24,946 nucleotides of DNA. Origin: Planctomycetota bacterium (GTDB taxonomy: Bacteria > Planctomycetota > GCA-002687715 > DRQF01). The DNA lies in the NCBI GenBank assembly GCA_024275615.1, contig JAJRYU010000072.1:1-24946 (forward strand), read 5' to 3'. The position numbers and the translations under genes are program-made. A model generated the notes under the pieces. That model made no database searches, was not told where the DNA came from, and saw nothing but the letters and a program-made list of their open reading frames with translations. Shown piece by piece: positions 1-8,456 of this stretch. The first letter of the stretch is position 1. Each line of letters opens with the position of its first letter.

Positions 1-976
1 CAAAAAACAAGGCGCCGCCTCCTGGCCGGTCTTCAACCCCGCAGCGTCCCTGATGAGACGAGATTGCCAACTGTACAAAAGCAAGTCCCAGACCGACCCC
101 TCTCTTGGCACCGTCGGCCGCTGCCGCACCTCGATTGAAGCGCTCGAAAATATGAGCTCTCTCAGCCGCGAGCACGCCAGGCCCCCTGTCTTCAACCGAC
201 AGACGAATCCAATCGCCGTACTCCGCGCATCCCAAGTCAATATCGCCGACGGGTGCATACTTAAGAGCATTCTCAACCAAATTTCGCATCACGCTGGCAA
301 GCACGTCGACATCGCCACGTACCGACGTTCCCGGGGAGGATTCGTGGACCTGAATCACGCGGCCACTTGCGGCGGCCAAGGGGTGCAACTCGCGCTGAAC
401 TTCGCGAAGAAAAGAAAGCAAGTCGATCACTTGGAGTTTGAGCTGCAGATGACCACTGTCCAATTTCTTAAAGTCCAACAACCGTTCCATCAAGCGACTG
501 AGTTTGCCAACTTCAGCGTGGGCATCTTCGGCATAGTCGCCGATCTTCTGCGCTGGCACCGATCCCCGGGCGAGCATCTCTGTTTTGAGAGCCAAAATTG
601 TCAGGGGCGTACGCAGTTCATGAGAGACAACGTCAATGAAGTTGCTCTTGAGTCTTGTGACCGCAATTTCGCGCCGCAGATCCCGCACGTACATCCACAT
701 GCCAAGGGCGGCAAGCAGGACGGCCAAGACCGGTAGGATACGGCTCAAGCCCTCAATCAACGCGCTGGCTCCGACGTCCACGGGTCGCAGAAAAACCACC
801 CGTTGAGACGGGACTATGGCTCCCTTGACCCGGGATCGGGGATCAGCATTCCCCGAGACAATCATGCCACCGTGGTCACTGCTTGCACTCACTTTCTTGG
901 CGGCTTCCTCAACAGTACTTTGTTCGAGGAGGTCAAAGACTTCGCTGCGTTTGCGCACCGCCCCCAAGGGATGGAC
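1..976 (-). CDS. Sensor histidine kinase, catalytic part (continues past window start; separated by TAA from its N-terminal part)
   Basis: This is the kinase half of a two-component sensor. It runs in the same frame as the upstream 977-1735 segment and is open to base 1 with no further stop. The order is a hydrophobic segment (SRILPVLAVLLAALGMWMYV), then the HisKA H-box VVSHELRTPL, with the phospho-accepting His codon at 620-622. The HATPase_c motifs follow: N-box RNLVENALKYAP, G1 box VEDRGPGV, F-box IFERFNRG and G2 box GVGLGLAF. The protein should autophosphorylate on His and pass phosphate to a response regulator, which is not in this window. If translated separately it would need a TTG (965-967) or GTG (956-958) start and would keep only the second membrane segment. 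I think it is the C-terminal part of a single gene interrupted at 977-979. Confidence 0.85.
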
Positions 977-1735
977 TTACCAACCGTTGTCTTCAAGATC
1001 GATCGGATTCGATTCCATGGCACGAAACAGACGGGCCCTAAGCAGAAATCGACTCAGAGGTTCTTTGCAGTCGCTCGGCAAGAGGTCCGCCAATGTCAAT
1101 GCCGACTTGGCAGTTAGCTCGCTCTCGGATTTGGCGATTTCCTGAATCAACTGCTGCCTTTGTTTGGGGCTCCCCAGTTTCGCTTCAAGCAAAACGGTCA
1201 GAACCCAAAAAGGCAAGGGGCCAAAGACCTGGTAGCCACCGGATGACCTGGCCTGTTGAAGCAAAAACATGGCCTCATCGACATGCCCCAAAGAGGCCAA
1301 GCACCTCGCTTTCAAGAGCAAAAGGTCACCACTGAGTTCTTTGTTGCGAGTGGGAAAAAGGGCCATGGCTTCGCTGTACTTCTCTTGGCGCTCAAGACCA
1401 AAGAGAAGAATTGCACGGGCATGAGGAGGTTTTGGAGCGAAAGAACCAGCGGGCGCTTCTGACAATCTTTTGAATGAATTTTGGCTTTGGGTGTCAATGC
1501 TAACCGCCGTTCCCATTTCTTGCGCCTCAAGAAAAACACGGTCAAGTTCTCCGCCAAGCTCCTGACGAAGATGCCCCAGATGAAGGTAGCAACGTTCGTC
1601 CTCAGCACGGCGCATCTGCCCAACAACATCAGTTTGCAACAAGTAGAGCCACAACCCAGCTATCAGGCCTGCGGCGACCAAGGCGAGAAGAGCCAATCCG
1701 GAACGAGCCTTGTGAGAACGATCTGCCATGTTCAC
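977..1735 (-). CDS. N-terminal sensor part of the interrupted histidine kinase
   Basis: This 252-aa segment has an N-terminal membrane helix (about residues 14-34) followed by an extracytoplasmic region. Part of that region looks TPR-like: around residues 120-165 it reads LLLLKARCLASLGHVDEAMF. It ends in a TAA at 977-979. The codons straight after the stop continue in the same frame through a second membrane helix into HisKA and HATPase domains. Together they give the normal layout of a membrane sensor kinase: TM, sensor, TM, kinase. Read this way, the phospho-accepting His would be about residue 372. The start is GTG at 1735; an ATG lies two codons later at 1729, and neither has a strong ribosome binding site. 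The gene diverges from the HEAT-like gene at 1867. An independent TPR lipoprotein-like gene is possible but less likely, because this segment alone lacks any effector domain. Confidence 0.7.
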   Translation of the reverse strand: MNMADRSHKARSGLALLALVAAGLIAGLWLYLLQTDVVGQMRRAEDERCYLHLGHLRQELGGELDRVFLEAQEMGTAVSIDTQSQNSFKRLSEAPAGSFAPKPPHARAILLFGLERQEKYSEAMALFPTRNKELSGDLLLLKARCLASLGHVDEAMFLLQQARSSGGYQVFGPLPFWVLTVLLEAKLGSPKQRQQLIQEIAKSESELTAKSALTLADLLPSDCKEPLSRFLLRARLFRAMESNPIDLEDNGW

Positions 1736-1759
1736 ATCATAGGGGCAACTCCCTGCTTG

Positions 1760-1777
1760 TTGTCAACGGTTTGTCAA
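1760..1777. promoter_or_regulatory. Pho-box-like tandem direct repeat in a divergent promoter region
   Basis: Two identical 7-bp repeats, TTGTCAA, are separated by 4 bp (CGGT), giving an 11-bp period. This is the layout bound by PhoB/OmpR-family response regulators; the E. coli Pho box is two CTGTCAT-like repeats with a 4-bp gap. Read on the minus strand, the repeats supply TTGACA hexamers, and TATGAT lies 19 bp further on toward the kinase gene. They may therefore also overlap a promoter of the kinase. The site lies between the divergent kinase gene (start 1735) and the exported repeat protein (start 1867). Regulation by the cognate response regulator is inference. Confidence 0.4.
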
Positions 1778-1866
1778 ATGACACCCTGCTCTTGCGGAGT
1801 TAACAGTTCGGTGACAACTCCTTTTCGATTCTTCCTATGGTGAGAAATGAAAACGAGGAGAAAGAC

Positions 1867-4428
1867 ATGAAAACACTCAGTTGCATCTTGGCCCTGTTGT
1901 TCGCTATGGCTGCGCAAGTCACTGGGCAAATCATAGACCCAAGCACCAAGGCCGCCGTTTCGGCTCAAGTCGACGGCGATGCTGCAAAGGCCATCACTGA
2001 AATACGCCAAGCGATCATCCAGGCAGAAGCCAAGAATGAAAGGGGAGAAGTGGCACGCTTGGAACAACGACTGGTAGGACTCTTGGTGCGCGCCGGCCAA
2101 ATCCAGAAGGCTCGGGCACTCGCGGCCAAACTGTCCGCAGATCAAGGCCCGGCTAGCCTCTGGGCCCAACGTTGGCTGGCGGCTTTGGGAACACCACGAG
2201 GAGACAATGAGCAAGAGCCAGATGCCATCATGGACATGCTCAGGGTCTTGGAAACGAACGACCTCAAAGGTCCCGCAGGTCTGCAGGTTCAAGATCTCAT
2301 TTTTGAGTTGGGACCTGATTCCGATGCCGCTCTCGCCGCCGCCATTCCAAAGCTAAACGTGACTGGCATGAGTAATGTCCTTGATGCACTTGAATCTCGC
2401 CTAGAGCGCGATGCGTTTGCGCCCCTTATTGTTGCACTTTGCCAGTCCAATCATGTGGTCAAACGCCAAATCGGTGCCTCTTCGCTTTGCTACCTAAGCT
2501 TCGACAATCTCCGGCCTCACTTGGCGGAACTCTTGCAAAACAACGATATTGCCGTCGTCAGCGCTGCACTCGAACGACTGCAATCTTTCGGTGACAAGAA
2601 AACGAGGGGACTGTCAGGAATCGCCGAAGTTCTCGTCGCTGCGGCGAGGCGTTGTTGCTTCACTCCCAACCGCTCAAGACAAGATATCGGCATAAACTCG
2701 CTCCGCTTCGAATTCTTGAAGAACCACGCCGAAGTAGATGTCATCCTCTTAGAGGTGATCGAAAAGGGTGAAGACTATTACATCGCAGCCAACGCTGTAG
2801 CTCTGTGGATCAGTCGACGTCGAGAAAACAAAGAAAACAGCGCGGTGGTCAAACTCTATGAGAGCTCGTCCCAGTGGGTGAAGAAGAGAATCCTCCTGGC
2901 AACCACGAAGGCCGACAAGTCCTGGGGCAAGATCGTTGACTCTGGGCTTGCGGATTCGAAGCTAAAGCTCGCCGCCGCCGGGGCAGCTCTCAAGATCGGC
3001 CAGGTCGTTCCTGATGCTCTGCTTCTTGAGCGCTTTGATCGTGAACCTCGACCATCAAGGAAACTCGCGACCATTGCCAACGCGCGCCAAGCGATCAGTG
3101 ATGAGCTGGCAAGAGAAGTACTTGAAAACGTTTTCCAAATGGAAAAAACAGGGAGGCGTCCGACCAACCCCACAACTGTTCGCCAAGCCGACAAACGCGC
3201 TAGGGCAAGCATCGATTTTGTGCTTGCTCACAACCCAAAGGTCCTTTGGGAAATGGCTGGCGCCCTGCTTTGGAGCAGGGCAAATACGCGCATTGAAGAA
3301 CTATGTCTACAAGGAAAGAACGCTGTGCTTAGCCGTTCCATCCTCTTGAGGAACCCCAAGAGAAATCTCCGTCAGAACAACGGGTTTGTTGCCCGAAGTC
3401 AACCACTCAAGTTAGCTCTAGCTTGCGCGACGCAAGAGAACTTCATTGACTTGGTTAAAGTCGTAACAGCTTACCCATTCGGTTTTATCGGAGTTTTTCC
3501 TGATCAGGTCTTTGAGGGAATAGAAAAGACTATCCGGGCGCAACACTTGCGCCAATACTTGCAAGACATTGAAGAGTCTCAGTGGCGAATGAGACCTGAT
3601 CATCACCGCCGCATCTGCGTTCTTTTCCTGTCCCAAACAAAACTCTCGGAGGAGGAACACGGAACCCTCATCCGCAACTTCATTCTCAAGCACAGCAAGA
3701 ATGAGAAATTGCGGGAATTTATGGCTCCGCTCGTTTACTTGCTCGGTTTCAAAGGCTCTCAGTCTAAGGACTTCTTGTGGCAACTCATCGAAGATTTCGA
3801 TGGCCCTATTGATGCTATGGCGTTTGGAACATTGAAAAGACTGAAACCGAAAGAAAAAGATCTTGTCGCTTTGCAATTGCGCGGGGTCAGAAATCTCAAG
3901 TGCACCGCCGTGTTCCAGGGCGCAACACCGAAATCCTTGCGGAAAGACAAGGACTACCAAACCCTGTACTTCGATCGTTGGGTGACAAATGGCCCATCCA
4001 CGTTGGACGCATCGCAGATCGGAGACCTGAAAATCGTTGAAGAAGCCCACCAGTTCGCCACGTTGAAGCGTTTGCTGGTTCTTGAAGACTATAAGAAGTG
4101 CAACGTCATCCTGCGGGCCCGATCATGGCACGGGCTCCTCTCGGATAGCGAGAAACTCCTACCCTTCTACGGCGATGTCCTGGCGACGAGCGACAACAAG
4201 CAAGACGAGGTTGAATTGCGCAAGACAGCCATTTACTGGCTGGGTCGGCAATTCACAATCGAGGCCGTCGAAGTCTTGGTGGAAGCCCTTCGAGACTCAG
4301 ACAAGGAAAACGCCAAGCAGGCAAAATCAGCCATCGAGAGGATCAAACTCTACCTACAAGAAAAGGAATCACTCCGGCAGCTCAAACGTGACAAGAAACT
4401 CATCGAGATGGGACTCAAGGTAAAATAG
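1867..4428 (+). CDS. Exported HEAT-like/alpha-helical repeat protein of unknown function
   Basis: The protein has 853 aa from the ATG at 1867, chosen because GAGGAG sits 6 nt upstream. An in-frame ATG at 1837 would add ten charged residues in front of the signal peptide. Residues 1-21 (MKTLSCILALLFAMAAQVTG then Q) look like a Sec signal peptide. The rest is largely helical. It has HEAT/armadillo-like stretches, for example LRPHLAELLQNNDIAVVSAALERL, and near the C-terminus TIEAVEVLVEALRDSD followed by AIERIKLYLQEKESLR, which may form a coiled coil. No catalytic motif is visible. Such solenoids usually act as scaffolds for protein binding in the periplasm or at the envelope. It converges on the CarboxypepD_reg-like gene 61 bp away and is divergent from the kinase. 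The specific role is unknown. Confidence 0.8.
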   Translation: MKTLSCILALLFAMAAQVTGQIIDPSTKAAVSAQVDGDAAKAITEIRQAIIQAEAKNERGEVARLEQRLVGLLVRAGQIQKARALAAKLSADQGPASLWAQRWLAALGTPRGDNEQEPDAIMDMLRVLETNDLKGPAGLQVQDLIFELGPDSDAALAAAIPKLNVTGMSNVLDALESRLERDAFAPLIVALCQSNHVVKRQIGASSLCYLSFDNLRPHLAELLQNNDIAVVSAALERLQSFGDKKTRGLSGIAEVLVAAARRCCFTPNRSRQDIGINSLRFEFLKNHAEVDVILLEVIEKGEDYYIAANAVALWISRRRENKENSAVVKLYESSSQWVKKRILLATTKADKSWGKIVDSGLADSKLKLAAAGAALKIGQVVPDALLLERFDREPRPSRKLATIANARQAISDELAREVLENVFQMEKTGRRPTNPTTVRQADKRARASIDFVLAHNPKVLWEMAGALLWSRANTRIEELCLQGKNAVLSRSILLRNPKRNLRQNNGFVARSQPLKLALACATQENFIDLVKVVTAYPFGFIGVFPDQVFEGIEKTIRAQHLRQYLQDIEESQWRMRPDHHRRICVLFLSQTKLSEEEHGTLIRNFILKHSKNEKLREFMAPLVYLLGFKGSQSKDFLWQLIEDFDGPIDAMAFGTLKRLKPKEKDLVALQLRGVRNLKCTAVFQGATPKSLRKDKDYQTLYFDRWVTNGPSTLDASQIGDLKIVEEAHQFATLKRLLVLEDYKKCNVILRARSWHGLLSDSEKLLPFYGDVLATSDNKQDEVELRKTAIYWLGRQFTIEAVEVLVEALRDSDKENAKQAKSAIERIKLYLQEKESLRQLKRDKKLIEMGLKVK

Positions 4429-4458
4429 GGTGGAAAGAAGTAGCCAACAAAGCAGAAG

Positions 4459-4491
4459 ACCAAGAGCCGACAGGACTCGATGGTCCCAGCT
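4459..4491 (+). repeat. Intergenic degenerate repeat, copy 1
   Basis: This 33-bp stretch starts ACCAAGAGCCGACAGGAC and ends TCCCAGCT. It closely resembles the 34-bp stretch at 5893-5926 in the same orientation: the first 13 and last 8 bases are identical and the middle differs. It fills the gap between the convergent genes and reaches into the stop codon of the gene at 4490. It is less palindromic than copy 2. Confidence 0.5.
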
Positions 4492-5848
4492 ACTTGTAGT
4501 TCGATCGCGTGCGCAGACGCTGAAGAACCGCTCGGGCCGATTCGGGATCAACGTCGATGACCAAGTCTTGGTCGCTATTGCTAATCAAGACTCTTGTGGG
4601 TGACTTCAGTGCGACGCGATCACCAAGGAAAAGGCCGCCATCATCTCCTACTCCAATGCTGACTTCGAGTTGGTAACGGCCACCTTGAGCGAGATACATT
4701 GTTGGCACAACTCCAGTGAGGTCGTACCAATCCGTCATGGCCAGAACTCTCTCCCTCTTGCCAACGTCTCGGATTTCAACGTTGACCCGAAGCTTTCGAT
4801 CCAACCCCTTGAGTCCGCGCACGACGGGCACAATCGCCAGCCCCCGACGCAACTTCAATTCCACCTTCTTGTTCGACACGGTCATTCGATCAACACGACA
4901 ACCATAGACGACGAGCTTCAAGTCCACCGGGAGACTTCTCACCATGATAGCAATGGGTTCGCCGTAAAGATGGACTCGCAGTCGATCCAAGACATCGTCT
5001 GACTCGGGCTTCAAGATAAGCATTTCCCCGAGGAGCGAGGGCTCTTCCCCAAACTCGCTCAAGTCGACAGCCACTTCAATTCTCCTGACAGAGCTGTCGA
5101 TGGCCAACTCGCCCAGATCAAGGAGCAAACCGCTGAGGAGTTGGAGACCGCGGCGTTCCAATAGCGGAGAAGTAGAGACGCGATCTTGGAGGATCGCCAG
5201 AGTGTAGCGTCCCGAAGGTGCTTCGAGCTCGACAACACTGTCGAAATCCAGGCGTTGGAGTTCTTCGTGCCGCGTGTCTTCGCCTGTGAGTTTCACAAAG
5301 AGCCCCGGGGGTTTTCCATCCGTCGGAAAAGCAATCTTCGCCCGCAATCGGCCAAGCGCGCCAAGTTGGAAGTCTATGTTGCGACTGCCTTTCTCAACGA
5401 TGCGGCTTTCTGCGATGAAACCTTCGAGAAAGACAGAGACCTTGATGACTCGATTATCGAAATCGCCATAAGCAACATAGCGTCCCTGTTCATCAGTTGT
5501 AGCCGTATAGCTCGGGGCGACAGAGTGTCGTCTTCGCCGCTGTTCTTGGCATATGACAATGGCACCGGCGACAGGTCGGCCATCGTCATTGACGACCTTG
5601 CCACTAACCAAGAAGGGATGGAGTGAAAGTGTAGCGTTCTTGGTGGTACCAAGATCTCTTAGCTCAAGGGCCGGATCATTGGCGATGGGTGGCGTTTGTC
5701 CACTTGTGTGGCGCTGAGGTCTTTCTTCTTCGACGAATTCCACAATCGCCGATTCAGAAAGTCCTGGCTCTTCCTCGATGTTATCTTCCTGAGAAAGGAA
5801 AAGGAAAGTCACGACAGCAATCAACCCCAGAATGAAGGCACCTCGCAT
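4490..5848 (-). CDS. Membrane-anchored protein with carboxypeptidase-regulatory-like domain
   Basis: The protein has 452 aa. An N-terminal hydrophobic helix (residues 3-19) is followed by an acidic, Pro-containing linker. A CarboxypepD_reg-like beta-sandwich segment lies at about residues 78-162, with the characteristic pattern VSGKVVNDDGRPVAGAIV, then TATTDEQGRYVAYGDF and VSVFLEGF. The rest is beta-rich without recognised catalytic residues. Such domains are common in secreted and envelope proteins of Planctomycetota and Bacteroidota and usually bind or present other molecules. The start ATG has the purine-rich GGAGAGGAGGGG about 11 nt upstream. A degenerate repeat lies at each end of the gene. 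It is 160 bp downstream of the transketolase gene on the same strand. The molecular function is not known. Confidence 0.75.
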   Translation of the reverse strand: MRGAFILGLIAVVTFLFLSQEDNIEEEPGLSESAIVEFVEEERPQRHTSGQTPPIANDPALELRDLGTTKNATLSLHPFLVSGKVVNDDGRPVAGAIVICQEQRRRRHSVAPSYTATTDEQGRYVAYGDFDNRVIKVSVFLEGFIAESRIVEKGSRNIDFQLGALGRLRAKIAFPTDGKPPGLFVKLTGEDTRHEELQRLDFDSVVELEAPSGRYTLAILQDRVSTSPLLERRGLQLLSGLLLDLGELAIDSSVRRIEVAVDLSEFGEEPSLLGEMLILKPESDDVLDRLRVHLYGEPIAIMVRSLPVDLKLVVYGCRVDRMTVSNKKVELKLRRGLAIVPVVRGLKGLDRKLRVNVEIRDVGKRERVLAMTDWYDLTGVVPTMYLAQGGRYQLEVSIGVGDDGGLFLGDRVALKSPTRVLISNSDQDLVIDVDPESARAVLQRLRTRSNYK

Positions 5849-5892
5849 TGCACCAGCCCCTCCTCTCCTTGCTCACTCCGTGCTCGTTCGAA

Positions 5893-5926
5893 ACCAAGAG
5901 CCGACGGGACGTCGGCGCTCCCAGCT
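5893..5926 (+). repeat. Intergenic degenerate repeat, copy 2, with hairpin potential
   Basis: This is the second copy of the 4459-4491 repeat. It contains GAGCCGAC, a GGGAC loop, then GTCGGCGCTC, so it can fold into a stem with a small bulge, like a REP element. It lies in the 160-bp gap between the transketolase stop (6009) and the start of the CarboxypepD_reg-like gene (5848), where it could also form part of the leader. No T-run follows it. Confidence 0.5.
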
Positions 5927-6008
5927 CTTCTTCAACCTGCAAGTTACAAATTCCTTCAGGCTCGTGAATTCATGAAGATCAATGTCGACTTCTGGTTTTC
6001 CTTGTTGG

Positions 6009-8351
6009 CTAGTCTGTTAATCCTGCGCGCAAGCGGTCATGGCGCTTGCTTTGATCATCAACGAAGCGTTTGACACCTTTCATGATCCAAGGTGCGGTCA
6101 TGTGAGACTCGTCAAGAATCTCGTCGAGGCTGCCACCGGTTCGCCACGCATTGTCGTAGTCAGGCGTGACGGCATACTCGGCTGAAACCTTATTGGGAAT
6201 CCAATCGCCGAGAGTACGCCTAGCACCGTTGCTGACAACCATGGCATCTTGCCACTCAGATTCGGGTAGAACCTGATCACGATACTCCTGGGATTGACGC
6301 ATGAAGAGATCGTGAGATGGGGCGAAGACGACCTTGACGTTGAGGCCGTCTTTTTCGAGCTGACCGTCGCGAATGATTTCCATCATTCCCATAGTCGGGC
6401 TCGTTCCTTGAACGATCACAACACCCTGCTTGGCTTGCCCTTCCTTGAAGTCGCGCGCGACATAGGCACCCTTGGCGGCTTCCTTGTAAGAAGGGACTCC
6501 CAAAGCTTCCCTGTCCATGATCTCGACACCGGGCCGTGTCAGATGCAATGCGATGATGGCACAATCTTCCTTGAGTGCCGCCGCCAACATCACTGGAACT
6601 TCGTTGTGGTCATAAGGGTGAAGGTTGATGACATGACCGTCTGGGAACATCTGGGTGACACCAGGAGCAAAAATGCCAAAATGGGTGCGGCTATCTTCCG
6701 CCGTTTCAGGGCCAGAGTGCCCTGCCACCCAGATCACCTTGCCCAACTTGATCTGACTGTCTTGGACGGTTTGACTAAAGAGTCGCATCGGCCCGTACTT
6801 CAAGTAACTGAACGAACCATAGGTGGAGCAAGCACCGATGAAACCGATCCACTTGTCATAGGGGCTCTCGGAGAGATTGGTCGAAGCCAGCCCGCACATC
6901 AAACCAGAATTGGCAAACTCGGTTATTTCCTGGGGCAACAGAACGCCGTCGAGATTCTTCTTGCGGTCATACCAACCGAAACCAGGCTTGCCGTCGAAGT
7001 CCTTAGCAAAGCCAGAGATATTTGTAGAATCTGCCAAGTCGGCCGCACAGGCCAAGACAAGGGGGCGACCATACTTCTCTTTGCAATAGGAATTCACGTA
7101 GGCACCAAAACTCGCAAGTCCGGCGCGGTTGGGCGACTTGGTCCCAGGCTCGGCGAACACAGCGGCTGGGTAGTTTTCGATATCAATGATGGCCGGATCA
7201 GCCAGAGGGTCCGCCATGGTCGGAAACTTGAAACCGTCGATCTCTGTGGGAACTGAATCACCAAGTTCAACCAAGCGGTCGGAGAGGTAGTTCAAAAGTC
7301 CCTCATCATTCCGCAAGACGTCCATGACTCGCTCAAGGTTGACGGCGGCTTGGCGCCTAGCTTCGTCTGCGGATGAAGGTTTGCCTTCGCCAAAGCTCTC
7401 GAACTTGACGCCATACTTCTCAGCGAACTCTTTCTTCGTAGCCCAATAGCCTTCAGAGTTCTGTTTGTGCGCGGCGCCGTGAGACTTGTTGTCATAGATG
7501 CCATAGCCACGCCCTTTGCGAGACTTGTACCAGAAACAACGGGGGGCACCTTCGCTGTCTCCCCAGACAACTTCGTGAAAGGCGCTGATCTTGTCGTTCC
7601 AGTCGTCCAACTTCGTCGAGCCCTTCGTTTTCCAACCGTAGGATTCGAACCAAGTTTGTGGATTGCCTGGGACAACATCGGAAACAGCTTGGTTATCGAT
7701 GCCGTAATCGTTCCAATCAAGAACGTACACCAAGTTATCAAGCCCCAAGCCCCAGCCTGAGTTTTTGACTTCATGAATGGCTCCGGCGGTGTGTCCCCCT
7801 TCGCCCTCGAAAGCAAACACCTTGACTTCGCCTACGCCAGCACGTTTCAAGGCCATGGCTTGACCGAGAGCAACGGGGCTTCCGTGCCCCGTTGGCCCCG
7901 TATTCGATTTGAAGAACAGTGTCTTCCCTTCCATTTCGGCATGGCCAGGGAGCCCACCTCGCCGCCTCAAAGTCAGGAGATCCTCCGGATATAGCGCAAA
8001 CTCTGCTTCGTTAGTAACTAGATACTTGGCGTCGCCCGTTTTCTTGTGGCGGGTACGCAAAGCCTCGTTGAAAACGGCAAGCGTGCAGTAGACCATGGGG
8101 TTGGTGTGCCCAGCAACCAAGATAAAACGGTCAGCGAAGCGTTTCTCCGGATTGCGAATATCCCAACGCATGGCACCAGAAAGTGTGGTCATGATCATCG
8201 GGTAGACTTTGCTTCGACTGCCACCAGGATGGCCGCTCTGGCGATGATTCAGAGTTATGTCGAGACATTGGTCAATAAGGTCTTTGATCTTTTCCCAATG
8301 AGGAATCTGTGCCTCAAGATCAGCTGTGCTGGGCTTCTTGTCGTGCGCCAT
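6009..8351 (-). CDS. Transketolase-family protein (thiamine-diphosphate dependent), divergent
   Basis: The 780-aa length fits a full transketolase, which moves two-carbon ketol units between sugar phosphates in the pentose phosphate and Calvin pathways. Visible motifs are SGHPGG (residues 39-44), TGPTGHGSPVALGQA (151-165, equivalent to TGPLGQG), and a cofactor segment, FEGEGGHTAGAIHE then LDWNDYGID (about 181-219). The central domain has LPQEITEFANSGLMCGLA (472-489), where Glu478 matches the catalytic Glu of the usual REHAMG motif. The usual GDG metal and diphosphate motif is GEG here, and the N-terminal GH motif reads GHTNP, so this is a distant branch. Exact substrate use, whether classical transketolase or a related ketolase, is uncertain. 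It follows pnp after a strong terminator, and only 27 nt separate the terminator from the ATG. Readthrough or a promoter inside this gap is needed. Confidence 0.88.
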   Translation of the reverse strand: MAHDKKPSTADLEAQIPHWEKIKDLIDQCLDITLNHRQSGHPGGSRSKVYPMIMTTLSGAMRWDIRNPEKRFADRFILVAGHTNPMVYCTLAVFNEALRTRHKKTGDAKYLVTNEAEFALYPEDLLTLRRRGGLPGHAEMEGKTLFFKSNTGPTGHGSPVALGQAMALKRAGVGEVKVFAFEGEGGHTAGAIHEVKNSGWGLGLDNLVYVLDWNDYGIDNQAVSDVVPGNPQTWFESYGWKTKGSTKLDDWNDKISAFHEVVWGDSEGAPRCFWYKSRKGRGYGIYDNKSHGAAHKQNSEGYWATKKEFAEKYGVKFESFGEGKPSSADEARRQAAVNLERVMDVLRNDEGLLNYLSDRLVELGDSVPTEIDGFKFPTMADPLADPAIIDIENYPAAVFAEPGTKSPNRAGLASFGAYVNSYCKEKYGRPLVLACAADLADSTNISGFAKDFDGKPGFGWYDRKKNLDGVLLPQEITEFANSGLMCGLASTNLSESPYDKWIGFIGACSTYGSFSYLKYGPMRLFSQTVQDSQIKLGKVIWVAGHSGPETAEDSRTHFGIFAPGVTQMFPDGHVINLHPYDHNEVPVMLAAALKEDCAIIALHLTRPGVEIMDREALGVPSYKEAAKGAYVARDFKEGQAKQGVVIVQGTSPTMGMMEIIRDGQLEKDGLNVKVVFAPSHDLFMRQSQEYRDQVLPESEWQDAMVVSNGARRTLGDWIPNKVSAEYAVTPDYDNAWRTGGSLDEILDESHMTAPWIMKGVKRFVDDQSKRHDRLRAGLTD

Positions 8352-8378
8352 CGTCTGTGTTTCCGTTTCCTGGTTGCA

Positions 8379-8420
8379 AAATAGAACGGGCGGCTGTCAT
8401 TGAATCAACGACGCCGCCCG
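8379..8420 (-). terminator. Rho-independent terminator after pnp
   Basis: On the minus strand a perfect 8-bp stem, CGGGCGGC with GCCGCCCG, encloses an 18-nt loop. The loop can itself pair further (GTCGTTGA with TCAATGAC, one G-U pair). A U-rich run, TTCTATTTT, follows. It sits 37 nt after the pnp stop and just before the transketolase gene, so it should end most rpsO-pnp transcripts. Confidence 0.8.
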
Positions 8421-8456
8421 AACTCGATCACCGAAACTGGAGGCCTTTTGTCGCCT

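Noticed and set aside
53..736. Plus-strand frame of 227 codons opposite the kinase
   Set aside because: The minus strand encodes unmistakable HisKA and HATPase motifs over the same bases. The plus frame has no recognisable domain.
1837..1866. Upstream ATG for the exported repeat protein
   Set aside because: It would put ten mostly charged residues before the signal peptide, while the ATG at 1867 has GAGGAG at ideal spacing.
6294..7256. Plus-strand frame of 320 codons inside the transketolase gene
   Set aside because: It is antisense to conserved transketolase coding sequence, has no ribosome binding site and shows no motif.
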